A stretch of DNA of 64,000 nucleotides from Chromobacterium amazonense. Its GTDB lineage: Bacteria; Pseudomonadota; Gammaproteobacteria; Burkholderiales; Chromobacteriaceae. A program made the position numbers and the translations under genes. The stretch covers positions 124,001-188,000 of the forward strand of contig NZ_MKCR01000004.1 of the NCBI RefSeq assembly GCF_001855565.1, in the 5' to 3' direction. The notes below the pieces were generated by a model. That model saw only the letters and a list, made by a program, of their open reading frames with translations, was not told the origin of the DNA and made no database searches. Positions 17,056 through 26,650 of this stretch are shown here, in pieces. Each line of letters opens with the position of its first letter. Positions within the stretch are counted from its first letter, which is position 1.

Positions 17056-17766
17056 ATGCTGTCAAACTTAATTACATCAACAATTGACAACTGCTCACTA
17101 ATTAAGCAGAACTGCCTGCTTTGCGGACAATCCGGCACGCGCCGCGGCCTATGTCCACCTTGCCGCGACATGCTGCCCGCCCTGCCCGCTGAACAGTGTC
17201 CGCGTTGCGCCGAGCCGACGCTTGGCGGCATGCTGTGCGCCCACTGCCAACGGCGTCCGCCGCACTTCGACGCGCTACACGTTCCTTATCTTTTTGACTA
17301 CCCCCTGAGCGGGCTGATTCATGCCTTCAAGTATGGCAAACGGCTGCCTTTGGCGGGGGTTTTGGGCGGCTTGCTGAGCGATTTCGCACGGGGCTTCGGC
17401 CATGAATACGACTTTGTCATTCCGGTTCCATTGGCAAATGAACGACTTGCGAAAAGGGGCTTCAATCAGAGCGGCGAGCTTGCCAAAGCGTTCGCTGGTA
17501 CAATAAATACCCGTTTTTCGGATAATCTGTGTTGGCGAAAATACAACACAGCGTCGCAGGCCTCGCTCGGCCGCGCCGAAAGACTCACAAACGTGCGCCA
17601 TGCGTTCGGCGTAAAACGCCGCTGCGACGGGCTTTCCATCGCCATCATCGACGACGTCGCCACCAGCGGCGCCACCCTCTCCTCCCTGGCTCGAGAGCTC
17701 AAAAAACAGGGTGCGAAACGGGTCGACGGATGGGCGCTGGCCCGGGCGTTTTCCCCAAAAACTTGA
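17056..17766 (+). CDS. comF: ComF family phosphoribosyltransferase-like protein
   Basis: The 236-aa protein has an N-terminal zinc-finger-like set of cysteines (CLLCG, CPPCR, CPRC, CAHC) and a C-terminal PRTase domain with FVIPVPLANERLAKRGFNQS and the PRPP loop IAIIDDVATSGATL. ComF proteins act with PriA-like functions in DNA uptake in naturally competent bacteria; E. coli GntX is a homologue. GGAGGG precedes the ATG by about ten bases. The first 25 codons are AT-rich and probably overlap the divergent bioB promoter. Confidence 0.85.
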   Translation: MLSNLITSTIDNCSLIKQNCLLCGQSGTRRGLCPPCRDMLPALPAEQCPRCAEPTLGGMLCAHCQRRPPHFDALHVPYLFDYPLSGLIHAFKYGKRLPLAGVLGGLLSDFARGFGHEYDFVIPVPLANERLAKRGFNQSGELAKAFAGTINTRFSDNLCWRKYNTASQASLGRAERLTNVRHAFGVKRRCDGLSIAIIDDVATSGATLSSLARELKKQGAKRVDGWALARAFSPKT

Positions 17767-17806
17767 CCAAGATTTTGATTCCTTGGAACAATCCAGCCTG
17801 CCAACG

Positions 17807-18271
17807 ATGTTCACTGTTGTTCTATTTCAGCCGGAAATTCCGCCCAACACGGGCAATGTGATCCGTTTATGTGCCAACACCGGCTGTGAACTGCATCTGG
17901 TCAAACCGTTGGGCTTCCCGCTTGAGGATGCCAAGTTGCGGCGAGCGGGGCTCGATTATCACGAGTATGCCCGCGTCGTGGTCCACGAAGATTGGCCTGC
18001 TTGTCTGCAGGCCCTTCACGGACGACGGATTTTCGCCGCGACGACGAAAGGCGCCACGCGCCATGACCGGATTTCCTACCAACCCGGGGACGTTTTTCTG
18101 TTCGGTCCCGAATCCCGCGGCTTGCCGCAAGAGGTGCTGGCTGCCCTGCCGGCGCAACAAAGGATTCGCCTGCCGATGCGTCCCGAGTCGAGAAGCCTCA
18201 ACCTCTCCAATGCCGTCGCTGTGACGGTGTATGAGGCTTGGCGCCAAATCGACTTCGCAGGGGGGGCATAG
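17807..18271 (+). CDS. trmL: tRNA (cytidine/uridine-34 2'-O)-methyltransferase
   Basis: The 154-aa SPOUT enzyme starts MFTVVLFQPEIPPNTGNVIR, the typical TrmL opening, and has the knot motifs DVFLFGPESRGLP and RIRLPMRPESRSLNLSNAVA. TrmL methylates the wobble ribose of tRNA-Leu isoacceptors. The start was set at 17807 where the family begins; the open frame extends further upstream. It follows comF closely and precedes rlpA in one apparent transcription unit. Confidence 0.93.
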   Translation: MFTVVLFQPEIPPNTGNVIRLCANTGCELHLVKPLGFPLEDAKLRRAGLDYHEYARVVVHEDWPACLQALHGRRIFAATTKGATRHDRISYQPGDVFLFGPESRGLPQEVLAALPAQQRIRLPMRPESRSLNLSNAVAVTVYEAWRQIDFAGGA

Positions 18272-18308
18272 CAGTTCGCAAGGTTGGCCCAACAGCATAG
18301 GGAGGTTT

Positions 18309-19184
18309 ATGCAACCTGTACTCCGATGGCTGTGGCTTGTATTTGTCAGTCTCGTGCTTGTGGCCTGTTCCACCGTGAAGACGGCCAGTGCCACAAACCA
18401 GTCGGCTACGCCGACAAACAAGAAGACCGTCGCCAAGAACGGGGCTTATTTCCAGAACGATGGCCCGGCCGATCATATCCCGGTCAACCTGAATCTGGTG
18501 CCCGACGCCGTGCCGCAGGAAGAGCCGCTGATCAAGTCGGCCAACCTGCCGTACTCTGCGCTGGGCATGAGCTTCCGTCCTGACGTGCGCGAAAAGCCTT
18601 ACCACGCCACAGGCCGTGCCTCTTGGTACGGCAAACAGTTCCACGGTCGCAAGACGACCTCGGGCGAACGCTATGACATGTTCGCCATGACCGCAGCGCA
18701 CCCGACGCTGCCGATCCCGAGCTATGCCCGGGTGACCAACCTGACCAACGGCAAGTCCGTGGTGGTCCGCATCAATGATCGCGGTCCGTTCCACAAGAGC
18801 CGTTTGATGGACCTGTCGTTCGCAGCCGCCTACAAGCTTGGCTTCGTCAAGCAAGGCAGCGCCAAGATCGCGGTGGACCGCGTCTGGCCGGCCGCCGACG
18901 ATACTTATGTCGCTTCGGCGCAACCGGTGACCGAACCGGTCCGCGAACTGAAGGCAGGCGACAATCCGAAATATCTGCAGCTGGGTTCATTTACCAAGCT
19001 GGCCAACGCGGAAGCGCTGCTGCAGAAGATGCTGGACCAGCTGGATGACAAATATGATTCCAAGCTCGGCATCGTCAACCAGGAAGGCCTCTACAAGGTG
19101 CGCCTGGGCCCGTTCCCCTCGGACGAGGCCGTACGCACCGTAGCGGAGAATCTTCACGTCGAAACCGTGATCTCCAGCTTGTAA
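18309..19184 (+). CDS. rlpA: Septal ring lytic transglycosylase RlpA (lipoprotein)
   Basis: The 291-aa precursor has lipobox LVLVAC (C20), a double-psi beta-barrel domain with ASWYGKQFHGRKTTSGERYD and VVVRINDRGPFHKSRLMDLS (about residues 95-190), and a C-terminal SPOR domain (about 215-291) starting KYLQLGSFTKLANAE. RlpA cleaves glycan strands lacking stem peptides and SPOR targets it to the septum. GGAGG is seven bases before the ATG. A strong terminator follows. Confidence 0.93.
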   Translation: MQPVLRWLWLVFVSLVLVACSTVKTASATNQSATPTNKKTVAKNGAYFQNDGPADHIPVNLNLVPDAVPQEEPLIKSANLPYSALGMSFRPDVREKPYHATGRASWYGKQFHGRKTTSGERYDMFAMTAAHPTLPIPSYARVTNLTNGKSVVVRINDRGPFHKSRLMDLSFAAAYKLGFVKQGSAKIAVDRVWPAADDTYVASAQPVTEPVRELKAGDNPKYLQLGSFTKLANAEALLQKMLDQLDDKYDSKLGIVNQEGLYKVRLGPFPSDEAVRTVAENLHVETVISSL

Positions 19185-19217
19185 GGCTGACTGCTGAATC
19201 GTATGGCACAGGGCGAA

Positions 19218-19246
19218 AGGCGAAGGATGCATCCTTCGCCTTTTTT
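19218..19246 (+). terminator. Terminator after rlpA
   Basis: A 12-bp self-complementary arm AGGCGAAGGATG/CATCCTTCGCCT is followed by TTTTTT on the plus strand, 33 nt after the rlpA stop. Confidence 0.9.
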
Positions 19247-19262
19247 CATGCCCACCGCCCAA

Positions 19263-19290
19263 GAAAAAACCCCGGCCTTTCGGACCGGGG
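19263..19290 (-). terminator. Terminator after engB
   Basis: On the minus strand CCCCGG/CCGGGG with an inner CC/GG pair and GAAA loop (one bulged base) is followed by TTTTTT. It serves the engB gene ending at 19377. Confidence 0.8.
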
Positions 19291-19376
19291 CAATGCCTAA
19301 ATATCAACGATTCAGGCCCCGCTCAGGGAGCCAAGCGGGAGGTGTGAACACCTTATGCTTAGGGGGCGGACCGCGA

Positions 19377-19997
19377 TCAAAGTTCCTGCTGCGGCTCGTC
19401 CACCGGCGGCAAGGCGTCGAACCAGCCCTTCACGACCTGCTCCACCTCGTCCACCCCGGCCTTCTTCAGGCTGGAGAACATCTGCACGCTGACGGCCGGA
19501 TAATCGGCCAGCTCGCGCTTCACCAGCGCCAACACCTTGGCCTGCTCCTGGCGCGACAGCTTGTCGGCCTTGGAGAGCAGGATATGCACCGGGCGGCCGG
19601 TTTCGCGGAAAAAATCCAACATTCTGCGATCAAGTTCCTTAAGCGGGTGGCGAGCGTCCATAATCAACAGGAGGCCGATCAGGCTCTGCCGCGTCTGCAG
19701 GTAGCGACCCAGCAGCTCCACCCAGTGCGCGCGCACCGCCTCCGGCACCTCGGCGTAGCCGTAGCCTGGAAGGTCCACCAGGAAGCACTCCTCGCCCAGC
19801 TCGAAGAAGTTGATGTGCTGGGTCCGGCCCGGCGTCTTGGACACGTAGGCCAGGCGCGTGCGGTTGGCCAGCGTGTTGATCGCGCTGGACTTGCCGGCAT
19901 TGGAGCGTCCCACGAAAGCGACCTCGGCGCGCGTGGCCGGCAGATCCTTCATGTGGTTGACGGTGGTATAAAATCTGGCGTTCTGAAAAATCGACAT
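19377..19997 (-). CDS. engB: Ribosome biogenesis GTPase EngB (YihA/YsxC)
   Basis: The 206-aa TRAFAC GTPase has P-loop GRSNAGKSS (about residues 30-38), switch I TPGRTQ, G3 [10 protein letters not shown], and the nucleotide motif LSKADKLS. EngB assists assembly of the large ribosomal subunit and is usually essential. It is divergent from the cytochrome c4 gene, an arrangement seen in many proteobacteria. The ATG at 19997 begins the conserved family start. Confidence 0.94.
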   Translation of the reverse strand: MSIFQNARFYTTVNHMKDLPATRAEVAFVGRSNAGKSSAINTLANRTRLAYVSKTPGRTQHINFFELGEECFLVDLPGYGYAEVPEAVRAHWVELLGRYLQTRQSLIGLLLIMDARHPLKELDRRMLDFFRETGRPVHILLSKADKLSRQEQAKVLALVKRELADYPAVSVQMFSSLKKAGVDEVEQVVKGWFDALPPVDEPQQEL

Positions 19998-20089
19998 GGT
20001 AGTAAGGTTGAAATCAGTTGGTATAGAATAACAGGTTTGGAATTGCTACTTTTACAGATATTTTAGGGCTCACCCCTAAAGGAGCGACC

Positions 20090-20704
20090 ATGAAACGAAT
20101 TATGCTGTTGGCGATGGCAACCTTTTCCCTGGCCGGCTCAGCGCTGGCGGCCGCTCCGGGCCCGCAGGGCGACCCGGCGAAAGGCAAGCAGATCGTCGAT
20201 ACCGTCTGCGCGGCCTGCCACGGAGTGGACGGCAACAGCGCCGCGGCGGCCAACCCCTCGCTGGCAGGACAGAGTTCCCAATATCTGTATAACCAGTTAA
20301 AAGCATTCAAGAGCGGCCAGCGCAAGAATCCGACCATGCTCGGCATGGCGTCCACGCTGTCCGACGACGATATGCGCAACGTCTCGGCCTACTTCAGCGA
20401 ACAGAAGCCCAAGGAGCGCGAGGCCGCCGACAAGGCGCGGATGCCGCTGGGCGCCAAGATTTACCGCGTCGGCAACGCCGCCACACATGTGCCGGCCTGT
20501 ATGGCTTGCCACGGCCCGGCCGGCAAGGGTCTGCCCGACGAATTCCCGCGCCTGGGCAGCCAGCATGCCGCGTATGTCGCCAAGCAACTGGCCGACTTCA
20601 AGGCCGGCGCCGATCGCAAGAATCCCATCATGTACGACATCGCCAGCCGCATGACGGACGAGGAGATGAAGGCCGTCGCCGAATACATCTCCGGCCTGCG
20701 CTGA
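20090..20704 (+). CDS. Di-haem cytochrome c4
   Basis: The 204-aa precursor has a signal peptide ending SALAA and two class I cytochrome c domains with CAACH (C40-H44) and CMACH in the second half, with distal Met candidates in KNPTMLGMA and KNPIMYDIA. Cytochrome c4 carries electrons in the periplasm to terminal oxidases. AAAGGAG precedes the ATG. It is followed by a terminator and then the System II maturation genes that would attach its haems. Confidence 0.93.
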   Translation: MKRIMLLAMATFSLAGSALAAAPGPQGDPAKGKQIVDTVCAACHGVDGNSAAAANPSLAGQSSQYLYNQLKAFKSGQRKNPTMLGMASTLSDDDMRNVSAYFSEQKPKEREAADKARMPLGAKIYRVGNAATHVPACMACHGPAGKGLPDEFPRLGSQHAAYVAKQLADFKAGADRKNPIMYDIASRMTDEEMKAVAEYISGLR

Positions 20705-20775
20705 GCGCCATGCCCGCCCGGCACGCCTCCGCCAAGCGCGCGCAGCCGCAACTTTGCCGACCCGGCTCGTTCAAA

Positions 20776-20804
20776 AGGGAAGCCCCAGGCGGGCTTCCCT
20801 TTTT
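20776..20804 (+). terminator. Terminator after cytochrome c4
   Basis: A perfect 10-bp stem AGGGAAGCCC/GGGCTTCCCT with a 5-nt loop is followed by TTTTG. It lies just before the resB start. Confidence 0.9.
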
Positions 20805-20816
20805 GTGTTCCCGACC

Positions 20817-22838
20817 ATGAATAAAAATCAACGCCGCCATTCCACCGTCCACGCGCTGTATGAGCTGCTCAGTTCGATGCGTTTCGCCATCGGCCTGTTG
20901 ACCATCCTGGCCATCGCCTCGGTCATCGGCACCGTGCTGAAACAGAACGAACCGTATCCTAACTATGCCTTCGAGTTCGGCCAGTTCTGGTTCCAGGCCT
21001 TCGAACGGCTGGGCTTGTTCGACGTCTACCATTCCGGCTGGTTCCTGACCATCCTGGCCTTCCTGGTGCTGTCCACCACGCTGTGCGTGCTGCGCAACGG
21101 CCCGGGCTTCATCAAGCAAATGCGCTCGTTCCGAGAAAAGGCCAGCGACGGCTCGCTGGCCGCCATGGCGCACAGCACCGCTTTTACCGCCGAGCAGGCC
21201 GATCCGCAGCGGCTGTACGGCTATCTGCAGGCCCAGGGCTTCCGCTGGCGGGAGACCGAGCGCGGCAGCGGCGTGCGGCTGATCGCGGCCAAGAAGGGCG
21301 CGGCCGGCAAGCTCGGTTACTTCTTCGCCCACATCGCCTTGATCGTCATCTGCGTCGGCGGGCTGATAGACGGCAACCTGCCGCTGAAACTGGCGGAAAT
21401 GGCCGGCCGCATCGTGCCGGAAACCCGCGACATTCCGCAAAGCCAGATTCCCGCCGCCAGCCGCCTGAGCACCGCCAACCTGTCGTTCCGCGGCAACGTC
21501 AACATCGCCGAGGGCAAGAGCGCCGACGTCACCTTCCTGAACTCCGGCAACGGCTATCTGGTGCAGGAGCTGCCGTTCATCGTCTCGCTGAAGAAATTCC
21601 ATGTCGACTACTACAGCAACGGCATGCCCAAGCTGTTCGCCAGCGACATCGTGGTGACCGACAAGGCCACCGGCAAGCGCACCGAGGCGACGGTCAAGGT
21701 CAACCATCCGCTGATCGTGGACGGCGTGGCGATTTACCAATCCAGCTTCGGCGACGGCGGCTCGCCGCTGCGCTTCTCCGCCTGGAACCTGGCCGCGCCG
21801 CAGGCGGCGCCGGTGCCGCTCGCCGGGGTATCGATGAGCAGCCAGCCGCTGCGCGCCAACGGCAAAGACTACACGCTGGAATTCGGCGAGCTGCGCGTAT
21901 TCAATATCGAAAACATCGGCAAGCCGGACGCGGCCGACCCCACCCTGCGGCAACGCATGCAGGACGCGCGCGAAGTGAAGCACGAAAAGTCGCTGAAAAA
22001 CTTCGGCCCCTCCGTCAGCTTCAAGCTGCGCGACGCCCAAGGCCAGGCGGTGGAGTACCTGCATTACATGGCGCCGATCGAACAGGACGGCGCGCAATAT
22101 CTGATGGCCGGCATGCGGCGCACCCCGGCGGAGCCGTTCCAGTACCTGCGCCTGCCGCTGGACGACGATATGAAGCTGGACCGCTTCATGCGCCTGTACG
22201 CCGCGCTGCGCGATCCGGCGCTGTACGACGAAGCGGCGGCCCGCGCCGCCAGCAAGGCCCAACAGGGCGGCGTGATCGACGCCAAGCTGGCCCGCCAGTT
22301 CGGCGACAGCGTCAAGGGCGTGCTGCAACGCTTCGCCGACAACGGCTTCGCCGGACTGGAAAAATTCCTGGACGAACGGGTGCCGGCCGACAAGCGCCAG
22401 GCGGTGGCGCAAACCTATATCAAGATCCTGCAAGGCGCGGTGATCGATGTCATGGCGGTGGCCGATGAGAAAGCCGGCGCCAAGCCGCTGGCCGCCGACG
22501 CCGCCCACTACCGCTTCCTGCTGGACGGCCTGGTGGCCGCCAGCGGCCTGCATGACTACGGCGCGCCGGTCTTCCTGCAGCTGGACGGTTTCGACCAGGT
22601 GCAGTCGTCCGGCCTGCAGCTGACCCGTTCCCCGGGCAAGATCCTGGTGTACTTGGGATCCGTCCTGCTTGTGCTCGGCATCGTGCTAATGTTCTATGTG
22701 CGGGAGCTAAGACTGTGGATACGCCTGGATGGCCGCCATCTGCGGGTGGCCATGACGTCGAATCGACACAATCGCGATCTGGATACCGACTTTCAGCGTC
22801 ACGTCGACGCCATCCAACACCTGACAAGGGGAGCCTGA
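20817..22838 (+). CDS. resB: Cytochrome c biogenesis protein ResB (CcsB), System II
   Basis: The 673-aa protein has N-terminal helices (FAIGLLTILAIASVIGTVL and WFLTILAFLVLSTTLCVL), a large periplasmic region and a last helix near the C-terminus (LVYLGSVLLVLGIVLMFYV). With CcsA it exports haem and attaches it to apocytochromes c. The start at 20817 fits the family; the ribosome-binding site is weak and the upstream terminator lies only 13 nt away, so expression may depend on readthrough or a promoter within the cytochrome gene. The stop overlaps the ccsA start by one base. Confidence 0.92.
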   Translation: MNKNQRRHSTVHALYELLSSMRFAIGLLTILAIASVIGTVLKQNEPYPNYAFEFGQFWFQAFERLGLFDVYHSGWFLTILAFLVLSTTLCVLRNGPGFIKQMRSFREKASDGSLAAMAHSTAFTAEQADPQRLYGYLQAQGFRWRETERGSGVRLIAAKKGAAGKLGYFFAHIALIVICVGGLIDGNLPLKLAEMAGRIVPETRDIPQSQIPAASRLSTANLSFRGNVNIAEGKSADVTFLNSGNGYLVQELPFIVSLKKFHVDYYSNGMPKLFASDIVVTDKATGKRTEATVKVNHPLIVDGVAIYQSSFGDGGSPLRFSAWNLAAPQAAPVPLAGVSMSSQPLRANGKDYTLEFGELRVFNIENIGKPDAADPTLRQRMQDAREVKHEKSLKNFGPSVSFKLRDAQGQAVEYLHYMAPIEQDGAQYLMAGMRRTPAEPFQYLRLPLDDDMKLDRFMRLYAALRDPALYDEAAARAASKAQQGGVIDAKLARQFGDSVKGVLQRFADNGFAGLEKFLDERVPADKRQAVAQTYIKILQGAVIDVMAVADEKAGAKPLAADAAHYRFLLDGLVAASGLHDYGAPVFLQLDGFDQVQSSGLQLTRSPGKILVYLGSVLLVLGIVLMFYVRELRLWIRLDGRHLRVAMTSNRHNRDLDTDFQRHVDAIQHLTRGA

Positions 22839-23983
22839 TGGAGCTTGTCAATTCCGCTTACGCACGCATGCCGCTATGGCGGCGGCTGAACCTGTGGGAC
22901 TGGGCCTATGCGCTGCTGATCGTGGCGGCCGCCGGCTATGCCTTCAAGCTGTACCACCTCGATATGGACGGGTACGAGCAGGCCATTCTGGCCGGTTCGG
23001 CGCTGGGCCTGATCGCGCTGGGCTGGTTCTGGAAAGCCTGGCGCTGGTATTTCCCGCTGGCCGGCGCCTTGGCGCTGGCCGCCATCCCGCTGTACCAGCA
23101 TGATCTGGCGCGCGGCCAGCAGGCGTTCTGGCTCAAATACGCGCTGTCCAGCCAATCCGCCATCATGTGGATGTGCACGCTGTTCTTCCTCGCCACCGGG
23201 GTCTACTGGGTGGCGCTGCTGCGCCGTTCGGACTCGCTGGCGCGCATGGGCGGCGGCCTGACCTGGTCCGCCGCGGTGATGGGGCTGGCCGGCCTGTTCG
23301 TGCGCTGGTATGAGAGCTATTTGATCGCGCCGGACGTCGGCCACATCCCGGTGTCCAATCTGTACGAAGTCTTCGTGCTGTTCACGCTGATCACCGCGCT
23401 GATGTATCTGTACTACGAGGCCAAGTTCGCCGCGCGCCAGGCCGGCGCGCTGGTGCTGCTGGTGATCAGCGCCGCGGTCATCTTCATCCTGTGGTACACC
23501 TTCGACCGCAAGGCGCATGAGATCCAGCCGCTGATCCCGGCCCTGCAATCGTGGTGGATGAAGATACACGTGCCGGCCAACTTCGTCGGCTACGGCGCCT
23601 TCTCGCTGGCGGCGATGTTGGGCGTCGGCGAGCTGATGGCGCAGAAGGGCTGGCTGAAAGACCGCCTGCCCAGCGCCGAGGTGCTGGACGAAATGATGTA
23701 CAAGGCCATCTCGGTGGGCTTCCTGTTCTTCACCATCGCCACCATCCTGGGCGCGATGTGGGCGGCGGACGCCTGGGGCGGCTACTGGAGCTGGGATCCG
23801 AAGGAAACCTGGGCGCTGATCGTCTGGCTGAACTACGCCGCCTGGCTGCACATCCGCTTGGTCAAGGGCTGGCGCGGCGCGCCGTTGGCCTGGTGGGCGG
23901 TGATCGGCCTGGCCGTCACCTCCTTCGCCTTCCTCGGCGTCAATATGTTCCTGTCCGGCCTGCACTCCTACGGCGGCTTGTAA
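22838..23983 (+). CDS. ccsA: Cytochrome c biogenesis protein CcsA, System II
   Basis: The 381-aa membrane protein has about eight helices and the haem-handling tryptophan-rich WWD segment (AWGGYWSWDPKETWALIVWL), with conserved flanking histidines (HVPANFVGYG, LHSYGG). It forms the haem channel and synthetase with ResB. The ATG overlaps the resB stop (TGATG) and GGGAG is present, so the two are translationally coupled. Confidence 0.95.
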   Translation: MELVNSAYARMPLWRRLNLWDWAYALLIVAAAGYAFKLYHLDMDGYEQAILAGSALGLIALGWFWKAWRWYFPLAGALALAAIPLYQHDLARGQQAFWLKYALSSQSAIMWMCTLFFLATGVYWVALLRRSDSLARMGGGLTWSAAVMGLAGLFVRWYESYLIAPDVGHIPVSNLYEVFVLFTLITALMYLYYEAKFAARQAGALVLLVISAAVIFILWYTFDRKAHEIQPLIPALQSWWMKIHVPANFVGYGAFSLAAMLGVGELMAQKGWLKDRLPSAEVLDEMMYKAISVGFLFFTIATILGAMWAADAWGGYWSWDPKETWALIVWLNYAAWLHIRLVKGWRGAPLAWWAVIGLAVTSFAFLGVNMFLSGLHSYGGL

Positions 23984-24003
23984 TCCTTCCCGGTTATCAT
24001 GCG

Positions 24004-24028
24004 CGCCCCGCCTAAAACGGGGCGTTTT
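24004..24028 (+). terminator. Terminator after ccsA
   Basis: A 7-bp stem CGCCCCG/CGGGGCG with a 7-nt loop is followed by TTTT. Confidence 0.8.
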
Positions 24029-24118
24029 GCATTTCTCCGGCCCGGAACGATGGCATTTGGTATCCTTGTAACGCTTTTATCGATTTTTTATCCCTTTTAA
24101 GGAACGTTCTACACCATC

Positions 24119-25702
24119 ATGGACTTATCGTGGCTGTCCGACCCCGCCGCCTGGCTGGGCCTTTTGACGCTGATCATCCTCGAGATCGTACTCGGCATCG
24201 ACAACCTGATTTTCGTGGCCATCCTGGCCGAGAAACTGCCGCCGGAACAACGCGATCGCGCCCGCATCACCGGCTTGTCCCTGGCGCTGATCATGCGGCT
24301 GGGCCTCCTGGCCAGCATCTCCTGGCTGGTGACTCTGACCACGCCGCTGTTCTCGGTCTGGGGCCAATCGTTCGCCGGCCGCGACCTGATCATGCTGGGC
24401 GGCGGCATCTTCCTGCTGTTCAAGGCCACCACCGAGTTGCATGAACGGCTGGAAGGCGTGGAGCATGCCAAGGGCGCCACGCAACGCGCCTATGCCGCCT
24501 TCGGCACCGTGGTGGCGCAAATCCTGGTGCTGGACGCCGTGTTCTCCATCGATTCCGTCATCACCGCCATCGGCATGTCCGAACATCTGCCGGTGATGAT
24601 GCTGGCCGTCATCGTGGCGATGATTCTGATGATCGCCGCCAGCAAGCCGCTGACCGCCTTCGTCAACGCCCACCCCACCGTGGTGATGCTGTGCCTGGGC
24701 TTCCTGCTGATGATAGGCTTCAGCCTGATCGCGGAAGGCTTCGGCTTCCACATTCCCAAGGGCTATCTGTACGCGGCCATCGGCTTCTCGGTGTTGATCG
24801 AAGCCTTCAACCAGGTATCGCAGGCCAACCGCATCCGCTACCTGAACCGCACGCAAAGCTTCCGCGAACGCACGGCCAACGCCGTGCTGAGCCTGATGGG
24901 CAGCCGCTTGGCCGATAGCGCGGCGCCGGAGGCCAAGCCAGAAGCCGGCCCGCAGCCGGTGGAAGACACCGCCTTCGGCCACAACGAGCGCGCGATGATA
25001 CACAGCGTACTGACCCTGGCCGAGCGGCCGATCCGCGTCATCGCCACCCCGCGCGCCGACATCCACCGTCTGGATTTGAGCCAACCGGAAGCAGCCCAGC
25101 GCAAAGCCTTGCGCGACAGTCCGTACTCGCGCCTGGTGGTGATCCGCAGCGGCAGCATCGACGAGCCGCTGGGCATCGTCGCGCGCAAGGACCTGCTGGC
25201 GCAGTTGCTGGACGGCCGCCCGCTCGACATCGACGCCGCGCTGCGCCAGCCGCTGGTGCTGCCGGAAACCGTCACCGTGCTGAAGGCGCTGGAAAGCTTC
25301 CGCCAGCACGCCGCCGACATGGCCTTCGTGGTGGACGAATTCGGCAGCCTCGAGGGCATCGTCACCCAGAAAGACCTGATGGAAGCCATCGCCGGCGAAT
25401 TCCCGGAAGAGCACGAGCGCCACGAGCTGCCGGCCATCGTCGTGCAAGACGACGGCAGTTACGATGTGGAAGGCAGCCTGGAGCTGGTCACGCTGGAGCA
25501 GTACCTGACGCTGGGCGATTTCGAGGACGAGGACTTCCACACCGTAGCCGGCCTGCTGATGGACTGCCTGGAACGCATCCCGCGCGAGGGCGATGAAGTG
25601 ACGGTTGGCGACTGGAAACTGCGCGTCACGGCGCAGAAGGGCAACCGCACCGAGCGGGTGCGCATCAGTCCCGCCGCCAGCGACTTCGATGCCGGCATCT
25701 AA
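24119..25702 (+). CDS. TerC-family membrane protein with CBS pair and CorC/HlyC domain (YoaE/YegH-like)
   Basis: The 527-aa protein has seven helices of a TerC domain (about 1-240) with the acidic motif EIVLGIDNL and a second [10 protein letters not shown], a pair of CBS domains (about 300-420) and a CorC_HlyC transporter-associated domain (about 430-520, ending VRISPA). TerC proteins export or deliver manganese to exported enzymes; related Gram-negative YoaE/YegH are uncharacterised. I looked for a yybP-ykoY Mn riboswitch in the 90-nt leader and saw none. It follows the ccsA terminator and overlaps the GIY-YIG gene. Confidence 0.88.
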   Translation: MDLSWLSDPAAWLGLLTLIILEIVLGIDNLIFVAILAEKLPPEQRDRARITGLSLALIMRLGLLASISWLVTLTTPLFSVWGQSFAGRDLIMLGGGIFLLFKATTELHERLEGVEHAKGATQRAYAAFGTVVAQILVLDAVFSIDSVITAIGMSEHLPVMMLAVIVAMILMIAASKPLTAFVNAHPTVVMLCLGFLLMIGFSLIAEGFGFHIPKGYLYAAIGFSVLIEAFNQVSQANRIRYLNRTQSFRERTANAVLSLMGSRLADSAAPEAKPEAGPQPVEDTAFGHNERAMIHSVLTLAERPIRVIATPRADIHRLDLSQPEAAQRKALRDSPYSRLVVIRSGSIDEPLGIVARKDLLAQLLDGRPLDIDAALRQPLVLPETVTVLKALESFRQHAADMAFVVDEFGSLEGIVTQKDLMEAIAGEFPEEHERHELPAIVVQDDGSYDVEGSLELVTLEQYLTLGDFEDEDFHTVAGLLMDCLERIPREGDEVTVGDWKLRVTAQKGNRTERVRISPAASDFDAGI

Positions 25703-25988
25703 ACCCTGCCAGGGCCAGCCCAGGCCCTGGTTCCTCTATGTGCTGCGCTGCGAGAGCGGCGCCCTGTACACCGGGGTCAGCACCGACGTGGCGCGCCGCT
25801 ACGCGCAACACGCCGCCGGCAAGGGCGCGCGCTACACCCGCCTCAATCCGCCGGTCTCCATCGAAATGGTGGTGGAATACCCGGACCGTTCGGCCGCCCT
25901 GCAGGCCGAACATGCCTTCAAATGCCTCTCCAGCGCTGCCAAACGGGATTTTCTAGCCCGGCACGGCCATGACGAACACGCAAGCTGA
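25689..25988 (+). CDS. GIY-YIG nuclease-fold protein (UPF0213/YhbQ-like)
   Basis: The 99-aa protein consists of a single GIY-YIG domain: [17 protein letters not shown] carries the YVL...YTG version of the motif, followed by [19 protein letters not shown] and a C-terminal AEHAFK helix. Members are small stand-alone nucleases of unclear role; E. coli YhbQ nicks DNA in vitro. The ATG at 25689 overlaps the end of the TerC gene by 14 nt, so translation is probably coupled. Confidence 0.82.
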   Translation: MPASKPCQGQPRPWFLYVLRCESGALYTGVSTDVARRYAQHAAGKGARYTRLNPPVSIEMVVEYPDRSAALQAEHAFKCLSSAAKRDFLARHGHDEHAS

Positions 25989-26089
25989 TCCCGTCCGCGC
26001 AGCAATGATGAACAGTCGTAAAACAGCGGCCGTTTACATATATGTACATATGTCTTGACCCAGCCCGACTCCCCGCCCTGGCATAGGCT

Positions 26090-26116
26090 GGGTTCAGGTA
26101 ATCCTTACCTGAACCC
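26090..26116 (+). promoter_or_regulatory. Perfect 12-bp hairpin just before the ribosome-binding site of the 26.1-kb small gene
   Basis: GGGTTCAGGTAA and TTACCTGAACCC flank a 3-nt loop, ending 4 nt before GGGAGA and 15 nt before the ATG at 26132. No T-run follows. A second dyad (CCCAGCC/GGCTGGG, about 26060-26092) and a palindrome ATATGTACATAT (26040-26051) lie upstream. They look like an operator cluster or a structured mRNA leader. Confidence 0.5.
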
Positions 26117-26131
26117 ATTCGGGAGAACATC

Positions 26132-26473
26132 ATGAAAAAGCTCGCTCGCCACATCCTGTCCGCCACTCTGCTCTGCGGCCTCGCCTTCGCCAGCGCCGCC
26201 CAAGCCGACGAAACCCAATGGCAAAAGCACCACCCGCGCCGCGAGGAGGTGAACAAGCGGCTGGCCCACCAGAACAAGCGCATCGACCAGGAAGAAAGAA
26301 GCAAAAAAATCAGCCAGGCCGAAGCGCGCAAGCTGCACCGGGAAGACCAGAACATCCGCCAGCAGGAACGCGACATGGCCAAGCTAGATCACGGCCACAT
26401 CACCAAGCCGGAACAAAAAGTGCTGAACCAGGAAGAAAACCAGGTCAGCCAGCAGATCCGCAACGGATCCTAA
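26132..26473 (+). CDS. Small exported charged helical protein, function unknown
   Basis: The 113-aa precursor has a clear signal peptide (MKKLARHILSATLLCGLAFA, cleavage near SAAQA). The mature 85 residues are very hydrophilic and helical, rich in Lys, Arg, Gln, Glu and His, with an EDQNIRQQERDMAKLDHGHI segment and a repeated pattern of NKRLAHQNKRIDQEE. No known enzyme motif is present. Similar small periplasmic proteins occur in Burkholderiales and may bind metals or act as chaperones, but no function is established. GGGAGA precedes the ATG, below a strong hairpin. Confidence 0.7.
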   Translation: MKKLARHILSATLLCGLAFASAAQADETQWQKHHPRREEVNKRLAHQNKRIDQEERSKKISQAEARKLHREDQNIRQQERDMAKLDHGHITKPEQKVLNQEENQVSQQIRNGS

Positions 26474-26650
26474 ACACCGACAACATTGTCGCCACCGGCA
26501 AAACGCGCCGGCGCGCGCCTGGCCGCCGCGCCAAGGCTGTTGACGTTTGCTGATCCAGAGAGCATGGCCGGGCGGGCCGCGGCCCATCTATCTGTGGATA
26601 AAAAGCAAATTTCGGCCGCCCTGTGCATAAGTCATCCGCAAGCTGCGCGC

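Noticed and set aside
17056-17090. BirA-like dyad TGTCAA...TTGACA near the bioB and comF starts
   Set aside because: Half-sites fit the TTGTAAACC consensus only loosely and spacing differs; it also overlaps the start of comF. Too weak to call.
24029-24118. Manganese (yybP-ykoY) riboswitch before the TerC gene
   Set aside because: The leader after the ccsA terminator is only about 90 nt and the conserved loops are not visible.
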